Below, one piece after another: positions 42,912 through 50,282 of a DNA stretch of 64,000 nt. The notes under the pieces were generated by a model, which did not search any database, was not told the DNA's origin, and was given only the letters and a program-made list of their open reading frames with translations. The translations under genes and the position numbers were made by a program. The stretch's first letter is position 1. Each line of letters begins with the position of its first letter. This DNA comes from Chloroflexota bacterium (lineage in GTDB: Bacteria; Chloroflexota; UBA6077; JACCZL01), in NCBI GenBank assembly GCA_020845495.1, contig JADLFM010000233.1:62001-126000 (forward strand), given 5' to 3'.

Positions 42912-44366
42912 TGAAGTACCGCTTCAACCGAGGTGGCGCCTCTGGCGCCGGTGGTAGATCGGGCGGAGACGGGAGCGTGGGCGGTGGCAGGAACGTCGTG
43001 ACCAGGGCGCTGCGCTGCACCAGCCCCTCACGGAGCTGGCGTTGGCGTGCCCGACGAGCCTGGACGATCTCCTTGAGGCTGATGGTCAGCCCGGCCAGCT
43101 CCTGGCAGACCGCGCGACAGAGGAAGCGGTCCTGATGGTAGACGCGAATCTCGGCCAGGTCGCGCGGGTCGTAGCGGATGGTGACCGACTCGCCCACGTA
43201 GGCCGCGAGGGTCAGGTCGAGGTAGCACAACCCCTGAAAGCGGATGCCATCCTGGTGGATACGCCGTGGCGTGCGGACCGTCAGCAGGAGCAAGTCCAAC
43301 TGCTCGAGTGAGTCGGGCAGGCGTGGCAGGAAACCACCCGCTTCCCAGCGTGCCTGTGGGGTGACGCCGGTCTCGCCATGGATCCGACGGTGATATCTGT
43401 CGAGGACGAACTCCTCCAGCCGCGCCTCGAGCTGCGCCAGCGTCAGAACGGGTGTGGGGATCGGCGTCCCCCGTGGCGAGTCTGCGGGTCGATAGCCCGG
43501 CAGCTCGCTCAGGCAGAGCTGGTTGACGGTCTCGAAGAAGCGCTCGATACGACCGCGCCCACGCGGCTCGCCGACCATCGAGAACACCAGCTGCATCTTC
43601 AGATCGACGGCGACCTGCTCGAGATGATCTGAGGTGAAGTCGGAGCCGTGGTCCGTATAGAAGACGCCGGGGATGCCACAGACCTGCCAGCGCGGATCCG
43701 CCTTGCGCCAGATCCCCTGTCGGAGGGTGAGCGCGGTCCCCAGCGCGGTGGGCGCCTCAAGGCCGACGCGGAAGCTGGCGATCGCTCGGCTGTAGTCGTC
43801 GATGATGGCCGTGAGCCAGGGGCGCGCTGGCTGGCCACGGTCATCGACAATCCAGATGTCCAGCGGGGTGTGGTCAGCTTGCCAGATCTCATTCGGGCGG
43901 CTGGCTTCGCGACGATAGAGGAGGTCGAAGCGGTCGCGGTACACCTTCGAGCCCTCCTGAGCGAGCGTGACCAGGGCGGGATCGAGCTGCCGAAGGACCG
44001 CGTAGACGGTGCTGTAGCTCGGGATCGGCCAGCCCTGGGCTTCCTCGACTGGCCTGACCTGGCGGGCGATCGACGCGGCGCTGGGGCGGGGCTTCTTGAG
44101 CGCCAGCCCTTCAATCAGGAGTTGGAGATTGGCTGGCAAACGACGCTGTCCACAATCGGCACGAGCGGCGCGTGCCAGACCAGCCAGACCATCTTGTCGA
44201 TACTGCTGGACCCAACGGCGGGACGTGCGAAGAGGAACCCCGTGCTCACGGGTGAGCTGCGTCAGCGGCGCCTCGTCCTCGAGGAACGGCTGCAGCAATC
44301 GAAATCGCTCGAGGGCTCGCTGCCGTGCCTGCTTCGAGAGCGCCGTCAGGGGGGCGGATCAGCCAT
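42904..44366 (-). CDS. DDE transposase (TniA/Tn552-like) with apparent -1 frameshift near the start
   Basis: An rve-type integrase. An N-terminal HTH (LTQLTREHGVPLRTSRRWVQQY) precedes the catalytic core with Asp in WQADHTPLDIW, Asp in VFYTDHGSDFTS and Glu in GRGRIERFFETVN, and the C-terminal part has Mu-transposase-like beta structure (LDLTLAAYVGESVTIRYDPRD). The long uninterrupted frame has only weak starts (CTG 44349, TTG 44298). A strong start, GAGGAG 7 bases before ATG 44366, reads ATG GCT GAT CCG CCC CCC TGA; slipping back one base on the C6 run joins it exactly to the long frame, giving MADPPPLTALSKQARQRALE. This is either programmed slippage or a one-base deletion. The gene is followed by the ATPase gene (8-base overlap). 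Confidence 0.85.
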
Positions 44367-44451
44367 CCCGTATCTCCTCATCCCCAGCAGTGTAGCTCAG
44401 AAGCGCCCACCGACTGGCGAGATGCGTCGAGAGCAAGAGACCTGGCCGGCC

Positions 44452-44485
44452 GTTCGGATAAGGTCGACGCCTAACATGCGTTATC
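44452..44485 (+). promoter_or_regulatory. recombinase-box-like sequence in the transposase/cargo control region
   Basis: GTTCGGATAAGGTC (44452-44465) differs at one base from GTTCGCATAAGGTC upstream of the tyrosine recombinase (49112-49125), in the same orientation; TTATC follows 15 bases later (44481-44485), echoing the TTATG at the other copy. It lies 86 bases upstream of the transposase ATG at 44366. It could be a binding site through which the recombinase represses the transposase gene, or a partner recombination site. Confidence 0.5.
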
Positions 44486-44520
44486 TACAACGGGCAGGCT
44501 CATGCCTCCTTCCCGTTGTA
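44486..44520. promoter_or_regulatory. nested inverted repeat in the divergent control region
   Basis: TACAACGGG and CCCGTTGTA form a perfect 9-base stem, with AGGC/GCCT nested inside. It sits between the transposase (minus) and the cargo gene (plus). A TTGACA hexamer at 44547-44552 could be the -35 of the cargo promoter. The rest of 44367-44730 shows no gene. Confidence 0.45.
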
Positions 44521-44730
44521 TTTCGGTTATGTTCGGTCCCAGGCTCTTGACAGAGTCGAAAATCGGGATACACTGGCTGCGACTCAGATGCTATGGGGCC
44601 TGGCGCGGACATCGAGCTGCTGACGCGCCAGGCCGAGCCTCGTAGTCCCGACCGTTTTTCTTTCTACATCGTAGGTGGGTGGTCTTGATCTCGGTCGGCC
44701 GATGTTGCCCCTGTGGAATGTGAGGCAACG

Positions 44731-47700
44731 ATGCTTCTATGTAACCGTTCCATGCAGTCGGCGACGCTCGTCATGGTCTCGGCCCTCATCTGGTCGACGG
44801 TGCTCTTGACGGCGAGGCTATTCGACGCTCGCCCGGTGAGTGCCGCCCCAGCAGGCTATCTCCTTCCATTCGGGGTAACCGACTCAGTACGTATCACCAA
44901 CGGGCCTGGCGAAGGAATGCACGGCGAGACGTGCTGCCCCTCATCCAGGGAGGCGCTCGACTTCGCCATCTGTGCCGTCGACGTTCTTCCAGCGGCCGGC
45001 GGGCAGGTGATCTCAGCTGGCTGGGCAGGCAATCCGGGTTTCGGGAACCTGGTCAAGATCAAGCACGACGACGGTCGCATTAGTTATTATGCGCATCTTG
45101 AGAATATCAATGACAATATCCGAGCAAAGGCTGAAGCTACTGATCCTAATCTGAAGAGACTCTCAAGAGATACAGTTCTCGGGAGGTCCGGAGACACTGG
45201 CTCAAAAGGAAGTTGTCATCTCCATTTTGAGGTTCGTCAGGGTGATGACAGCACCCCAGTGCGTGTTCTTGATATGTCTGGTATCGTCGGAAATCCTGAT
45301 TGGCCGTTGAACCGGACCCAGAATCCCCGGGGTTTTGCTAGCCGTGTCCGGCAGGACCTCTTCATTGATGCCTACAATCGAAACGGTGGCTCAGGTACGT
45401 TGGGCGGGCCGCGCGGCGACGCCAACATCATGGACTGCCCGTCCCCCCGATGCGAGGGCGTGCCCCATTTCTGGGCAAATGAACGCACGCTACTGGGGGC
45501 CCGTGGGAACATCGTCACCCAGAACTTCAATGGTCCAGACGGTCGGTACGGAGGCAGCGACGACTCGATCATCGTGCACTACGAGGTGTTCGACCAAGGC
45601 CGTCCGCAAGGAGTGCCGGTCTGGTGGGTTGATGGGGCTGGGCAGTCGCGGCGCGACGATCGAGCGTTCGTTGTCCGCGGCGGAATCTGGAACGTCTATG
45701 CCGGCGCTGGTGGGCCCAACGGCGTGAGTCAAGATCCCAACCAACCTAAGGTCTCCAACAGCTGCGGCTTCCCCGTATCGGATGAGATGGACAAGCGCGA
45801 AGGCTCCGTGACGAAGCGAATCTCGTACTTTCGCCGGAACCCCGAGGACGCGAATTCACCGCTTCACTGGATCAAGTGGGATCCGTCGCGCCAGCAAATC
45901 TTCTCTGATTGCGTGCCGGCCTTTCCTCCCGATCCAGACGGTAAGCCCTGGTACCGAATCTTTGGCGCGCTTAGCGAACTCCCGACCTATGCAACATCCG
46001 CTGCGGATCTAGCAGTCGACCTGCTGGAAAAGACGGCGCCTGTCTGGGGCGACGCTCAGTCAGAGCAGTCTGTACCCTCCGGAGTGCGGCACGGCGATGT
46101 GCTTCTGTCGTCCGCACCTCCTCCGACCGGCTCATCGAGTGAGAACGGCGCCACGAATCCCGGGCCGGTGAGTTGGCAGGTCGAGTTTTACGGAGACACG
46201 AACCTGAGTGGCCGCTGCGGCAGCACCATCTCAGAGAGCAGCGCTTATGTCTTTCGCGACTGGGGCGATGACGCACCGATCGGCGGGTGTCCAGCTGACA
46301 ATTGGAGCGCTCGGTACAGCGGCCGGGTTCGTTTGGCTACAGGGCGTTACACCTTCGGGCTGCAGGCGGACGACTGGGGTCGTATTCGGCTCAATGGGCA
46401 GACCGTGGTCGACAAGTGGCAAAGCGCGAATCAGCACTACGAAGGGCGGGATATTTCTGAGGGAGATTACGACATCACCGTCGAGTTCTCGGATACGCTC
46501 GGGTCGGCAAAAATCGTCGCCTGGTGGTGGCTAGACTCAGACTTGCCACGGCAGGATCGGGAGCCGAACCTTTGGTTTGTACAGTATTTCGGCGTGCGCG
46601 ACCCGAACTGGTGGGACTCAATCGTGCGGTTCAATGAGGCGACGATTAGCGAGGCCTGGTCACGGAACTGGAGTACTGACAATCCAGGCTGGGGACTCTC
46701 ATCAGACCGCTTTAGCGCTCGAGCTGAGCGGACAGCACAATTTAATCCGGGCGTCCATCAATTTCATATCCGTGTTGACGACGGGGGCAGATTGTGGGTG
46801 GACAATCTCCTCTTGATCGACCAGTGGCGTGATCAGGGGCCGACCACGTATGACGCGTCGATCAACCTCACGGCAGGTCTGCACACCGTTAAGTTCGAGT
46901 ATTACGAGAATGGTGGCGGTGCGCTTGCGCAAGTTTGGTGGGATCCACCAGGACCGCCGAATGACGCCTTTGCCGCGTCGACTGTCGTCGACGTCGGCTC
47001 CCTCCCAGCGACATACGTTGTATCGACAACTGCCGCCACCAGCGAGGGAAACGAGCCGCTATCCACAGGCTGCGGATCGCTGGGACGGACTGTTTGGTTC
47101 AGGACCACGGCGGCGCAAGATTCGCTCGTCACGGTATCGACGTATGGGAGTGCCTTCGATACGATCGTCGCCGTCTTCGCCGGCACCTCAATCGGGGCAC
47201 TGACGCCGGTGACGTGCAGCGGAGGCTCTGTGGACTCACCTCAAGCCCAACTCACTTATGAGGCGCGCGCGGGCACGATCTACTACGTGCAGGTCGGCGG
47301 ATCCAATGGAGCCTCAGGTCAGCTGAATGTCAACCTAGCTGCTTCGCAGCTCCCGCCCGCACCGCCCGAGAGTCTATCGATCGTGAATCCAACCAGTAAC
47401 TCCTTGACGTTGAGGTGGTTGGATGCCAGTACAAACGAGACTGGCTTTAGGATTCAACGGGCGCCGGCATCCTCGGACGTGTGGTACGAAGTTGCGACCG
47501 TACAGGCAAATTCGGTCCAGTACGTGAACACAGGTTTGGAAGCTGGAACGACATATCAGTACCGTGCCCTCGCCTACAATACAGGCGGAGAGTCGGCCTT
47601 CAGCCAAGTTGCTTCTGGCACGACGACCTTTCAGGGGCTGTTAGGGGACCTAGATGGTAATGGTAAAGTCGATATTTTTGATTACAATATAATGCTCACG

Positions 47701-48723
47701 AACTTTGGTAGAACTACTTGTGGAGACGTCGCTGATCTGAATGCAGACTGCAAGGTTAATATTTTCGATTACAGCATCTTGCTCACGAACTTTGGTAGGA
47801 GCGCCGCACTAACGAGTCCAGCTAATGTTGAAAGTGCGCTCTTAGGGTTAGAGGATAGCGTCTCAGAGGGGCAGCCGATTCCTTATCCCGCTGACATCAT
47901 CCAAAAGATGCCGTCTGCCGCCGCTGGGTCCTCCAGGCTCTTGCTCTCTCCAGCGACGGGTACCCTCCAACCGGTGCAGACGTTCACGGTTACCGTTCAG
48001 CTCGAGACCGGTGGGGTGCCTTCTGCAGGTACAGACGCTGTACTGCTCTTCGATCCCGCTAAAGTAGAAGTCGTGTCCCTGACCAACGGCACGATTTACC
48101 CGAGCTTCGCTCGCAGCTCCGACCCACCCGGCCAACTGAGCATTTCGGGATTGTCGAGCCTTTCGGGTCCGTCTACGGCCTCCGGGACGCTTGCATCCGT
48201 CACCTTCCGCGTCCTTCCGACAGCCCCCGCTGGACAGACTCAGCTCCGTCTCGACTTTGATCCGAACAATCTTCAGAAGACGAACGACTCAAACGTGGTC
48301 TGGTCTGGCGCCTCGGGCCCGGAGGATGCGTTAGCTGGCGTGGTGAATGCGACGTTCACCATCGGCGCCAATAATGCTGGAGTCCAAGTTAGCCGCCCGC
48401 CTAATCAACCACCAGGCAGCAATCCCATACTTACTGCGACGCTGACAGCTCGGACGGGCTGCGGCCCCATCCAACATATCCACTTCGGCACAGTGGGGGT
48501 CCCGTTCGACAACGCCAGCGTCTCTGTCTCATCACCTGCTGGCGGGCCAAGTGGCCAGAAGGTCGGCTTCCTCTACACGCCCCCTGTACCCACAACGTCA
48601 GTTTCCATCACGATCCAGCGGGTCGTGCAGAGTGGTGGCGCGACGGTGAAGGACATCCAGCTCCACGACGGTTGCGGCGAGTGGCGCACTTTCGTTGGAG
48701 GCGGTGCCAGCGCATTTCAGTGA
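44731..48723 (+). CDS. giant secreted multidomain protein: M23, PA14 x2, FN3, dockerin, cohesin
   Basis: A 1330-residue transposon cargo. Signal peptide at 1-38. An M23/LytM-like domain (about 40-200) keeps its ligands: His64, Asp77 (ALDFA), His122 (YYAHL) and HLHFEV with His163 and His165. Two PA14 lectin-like domains follow (about 480-600, with RLNGQTVVDKW; 613-745, with WVDNLLLIDQW), then a beta domain (750-865), FN3 (about 876-965), a type I dockerin of two Ca-binding repeats (970-1030, DLDGNGKVDIFDYN and DLNADCKVNIFDYS), a cohesin-like domain (about 1068-1215) and a tail. Codon use is more A/T-rich than in neighbours, notably near 45080-45260 and 47640-47830. GAGG lies 5 bases before the ATG at 44731; an in-frame GTG at 44713 is less likely. 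Probably acts on or binds cell-wall or surface polysaccharide. Confidence 0.85.
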   Translation: MLLCNRSMQSATLVMVSALIWSTVLLTARLFDARPVSAAPAGYLLPFGVTDSVRITNGPGEGMHGETCCPSSREALDFAICAVDVLPAAGGQVISAGWAGNPGFGNLVKIKHDDGRISYYAHLENINDNIRAKAEATDPNLKRLSRDTVLGRSGDTGSKGSCHLHFEVRQGDDSTPVRVLDMSGIVGNPDWPLNRTQNPRGFASRVRQDLFIDAYNRNGGSGTLGGPRGDANIMDCPSPRCEGVPHFWANERTLLGARGNIVTQNFNGPDGRYGGSDDSIIVHYEVFDQGRPQGVPVWWVDGAGQSRRDDRAFVVRGGIWNVYAGAGGPNGVSQDPNQPKVSNSCGFPVSDEMDKREGSVTKRISYFRRNPEDANSPLHWIKWDPSRQQIFSDCVPAFPPDPDGKPWYRIFGALSELPTYATSAADLAVDLLEKTAPVWGDAQSEQSVPSGVRHGDVLLSSAPPPTGSSSENGATNPGPVSWQVEFYGDTNLSGRCGSTISESSAYVFRDWGDDAPIGGCPADNWSARYSGRVRLATGRYTFGLQADDWGRIRLNGQTVVDKWQSANQHYEGRDISEGDYDITVEFSDTLGSAKIVAWWWLDSDLPRQDREPNLWFVQYFGVRDPNWWDSIVRFNEATISEAWSRNWSTDNPGWGLSSDRFSARAERTAQFNPGVHQFHIRVDDGGRLWVDNLLLIDQWRDQGPTTYDASINLTAGLHTVKFEYYENGGGALAQVWWDPPGPPNDAFAASTVVDVGSLPATYVVSTTAATSEGNEPLSTGCGSLGRTVWFRTTAAQDSLVTVSTYGSAFDTIVAVFAGTSIGALTPVTCSGGSVDSPQAQLTYEARAGTIYYVQVGGSNGASGQLNVNLAASQLPPAPPESLSIVNPTSNSLTLRWLDASTNETGFRIQRAPASSDVWYEVATVQANSVQYVNTGLEAGTTYQYRALAYNTGGESAFSQVASGTTTFQGLLGDLDGNGKVDIFDYNIMLTNFGRTTCGDVADLNADCKVNIFDYSILLTNFGRSAALTSPANVESALLGLEDSVSEGQPIPYPADIIQKMPSAAAGSSRLLLSPATGTLQPVQTFTVTVQLETGGVPSAGTDAVLLFDPAKVEVVSLTNGTIYPSFARSSDPPGQLSISGLSSLSGPSTASGTLASVTFRVLPTAPAGQTQLRLDFDPNNLQKTNDSNVVWSGASGPEDALAGVVNATFTIGANNAGVQVSRPPNQPPGSNPILTATLTARTGCGPIQHIHFGTVGVPFDNASVSVSSPAGGPSGQKVGFLYTPPVPTTSVSITIQRVVQSGGATVKDIQLHDGCGEWRTFVGGGASAFQ

Positions 48724-49005
48724 GGCTGTCTCACTGTCCGCCCTGCCAAATAGGCCCAGTGCTTGCGAAGCTGTCCTCAGGGGCAAGGTAGCGCAAACTT
48801 GGGCGGTACAACGACCGAGGAAAGTGCCGAGAGCGCTCAGATGCGGCACTTTTCAGCTCGCGTCCCCTCACTCACCCGCTCCTATCAGGGCAACTCGCCT
48901 GTTTGGAGAGGTTTGTGTGGCCTTACTTTGCGCTTCAGGCCACGTTCGCAAGCACCGGGCCAAATAAATCTGAAGGTGGCAGGTGGCCGCTCTCTTGACG
49001 TAGAT

Positions 49006-49143
49006 CTCATAATCGGATAATGTATGCGGATAAGACATATTATGCGAAGAGTCGGCCAGATGCCCCTGCAAGGGCCTCTCAGCCAAAGGGCCGAATAAGC
49101 CGCCGAAAACTGTTCGCATAAGGTCTTCAGCGCCGATTATGAG
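49006..49143. promoter_or_regulatory. dif-like recombination site with accessory boxes
   Basis: A core at 49023-49050 has two 11-base arms, TATGCGGATAA and TTATGCGAAGA, separated by the 6 bases GACATA. That is the 11-6-11 form of a Xer/dif site, and it matches E. coli dif (as I recall it) at 18 of 28 positions. Further CGSATAA boxes flank it: at 49014-49020, at 49115-49121 and an inverted TTATGAG at 49137-49143. CTCATAATCGG at 49006-49016 is repeated inverted at 49133-49143, over the recombinase start codon. The layout recalls the internal resolution site next to tnpI in Tn4430. The remainder of 48724-49138 has no gene. Confidence 0.65.
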
Positions 49144-50077
49144 CCACGACACCCGACCATCGCCGCCACCAGCTCGCCAGCCGCTCAAGGCCGAGCCATT
49201 CATCAACCAGTTCATCGACGACCTCCGACGACAGGAGGTGGCCGAGCTGACGATGATGAGCTACTGGTACGACCTGGTCGGCTTCTGGCGCTGGTTCGAG
49301 GAGACCATCGGGGATGCGGCTACTCCGGACGCGGTCACTCCGACCGACATCCGTGACCACCGTTCCCACCTGGTCAACGTCCAGAAGTTCCAGCCCTCGA
49401 CCGTCAATCGCCGCCTGGCCGCGCTGCGCCGCTTCTTCCGGTGGGCCAAGGGACGCGGCTTCATCAAGGAGCCGCCGACCGAGAACGTCAAGGGCGTGCT
49501 CTCGGCGCCGCGCTCGCCCCTCTCGCTGGAGAAGCGCGAGGTCGATCGGCTGATCAGGACCGTCGAGCGCCACGGGAATAAGCGCGACCTGGCCATCCTG
49601 CTCACCCTGAGGCACACCGGCATCCGCGTGAGCGAGCTGTGCGCCTTGACCCTCGGGGACATCGAGATCTCGGAGCGCAAGGGCACGCTGGTTGTCCGAT
49701 CGGGTAAAGGCCGCAAGTACCGCAGCCTCCCGCTGAACGCGGACGTCAGGAAAGCCCTCAAGGACTACCAGGAGGTCCGCCCCACCGTTGGGACGGATGC
49801 CCTCTTCGTCGGCCAGCGCGGGACGGGCGTCAGCTCGCGAGCTGTGGAACTGCTGGTCACCAAGTACGCCCGCCTGGCCGGGCTTGAGGGGATGACGCCC
49901 CACACCCTCCGTCACAGCTTCGGCAAGCACGCGCTCGATGCGGGAGCCGATCTGGTGAGCGTGGCCGCGCTGTTGGGGCACGAACGGCTGGAGACGACGG
50001 CGATCTACACCACCCCGAGCCAGCGCGATCTCGAGCGGGTCGTCGAGAAGCTCGAGCAGGACGGCGATCTTCGCTGA
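49139..50077 (+). CDS. tyrosine recombinase (XerC/D-like) of the transposon
   Basis: A 312-residue integrase with an N-terminal SAM-like core-binding domain (FINQFIDDLRRQEVAELTMMSYWYDL) and a complete catalytic set: Arg in LRHTGIRVSELCAL, Lys in RSGKGRKYRSLPL, HTLRHSF (His and Arg), LLGHERLETT (His) and the nucleophile Tyr in AIYTTPSQ. The start codon lies in an inverted repeat of the upstream dif-like region, implying autoregulation. Being inside the element beside such a site, it is more likely a cointegrate resolvase or cassette recombinase than a chromosomal integrase. It ends 34 bases before the right terminal repeat. Confidence 0.92.
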   Translation: MSHDTRPSPPPARQPLKAEPFINQFIDDLRRQEVAELTMMSYWYDLVGFWRWFEETIGDAATPDAVTPTDIRDHRSHLVNVQKFQPSTVNRRLAALRRFFRWAKGRGFIKEPPTENVKGVLSAPRSPLSLEKREVDRLIRTVERHGNKRDLAILLTLRHTGIRVSELCALTLGDIEISERKGTLVVRSGKGRKYRSLPLNADVRKALKDYQEVRPTVGTDALFVGQRGTGVSSRAVELLVTKYARLAGLEGMTPHTLRHSFGKHALDAGADLVSVAALLGHERLETTAIYTTPSQRDLERVVEKLEQDGDLR

Positions 50078-50111
50078 GGCGACTGCCCTCACGTCGCAGT
50101 GGAGGCGAAGC

Positions 50112-50166
50112 CTGAGGGTGCCAAATAGCGGTGAAGATTCAGCGCCACAAAGCGCTGAACTTTACA
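50112..50166 (-). repeat. right terminal inverted repeat
   Basis: Reverse complement of the left repeat at 50 of 55 positions. The mismatches are internal, at the 24th base and in the middle block. It is followed directly by the GGCAAG target duplication. Confidence 0.92.
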
Positions 50167-50172
50167 GGCAAG
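50167..50172. repeat. right target-site duplication of the transposon
   Basis: GGCAAG, identical to 42013-42018 on the other side of the element. Confidence 0.9.
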
Positions 50173-50282
50173 TCTTTCCCCCGTGCGCCCCTCACGGCCG
50201 TATCGGGCAAGTCGTCACACTCGGCCTCGTGAAGTCGGGCGGGCACCCCGTGGGACTCTGCTGGCGATGGTGCAGGCTTGGC

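Larger units (their letters stand above)
42019..50166. mobile_element. complete 8148-bp DDE transposon with AAA ATPase, tyrosine recombinase and large secreted cargo
   Basis: Bounded by 55-base terminal inverted repeats, TGTAAAG at the left end and CTTTACA at the right, and flanked by a perfect 6-base direct repeat GGCAAG. Inside, from the left: TniB-like ATPase and DDE transposase (minus), a control region, the cargo gene (plus), a second control region with a dif-like site, and a tyrosine recombinase (plus) ending 34 bases from the right repeat. Ends of the TG...CA type, a DDE transposase and an AAA partner place it with Tn5053/Tn552/Mu-like elements. Those normally carry a serine resolvase; here a tyrosine recombinase takes that place. 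It inserted about 250 bases upstream of the carrier-protein operon without breaking an obvious gene. The intact repeats and duplication indicate a fairly recent insertion. Confidence 0.92.

Noticed and set aside
44916..44964. Apparent loss of the first M23 zinc ligand in the cargo protein
   Set aside because: A histidine (His64) lies 13 residues before Asp77 in an extended loop, and the other ligands are intact, so the site can be complete.
42075..50077. CRISPR-associated (Tn7-like CAST) transposon
   Set aside because: The element has ATPase and DDE transposase genes, but no TniQ, Cas gene or array occurs between the ends, and the target duplication is 6 rather than 5 bases.
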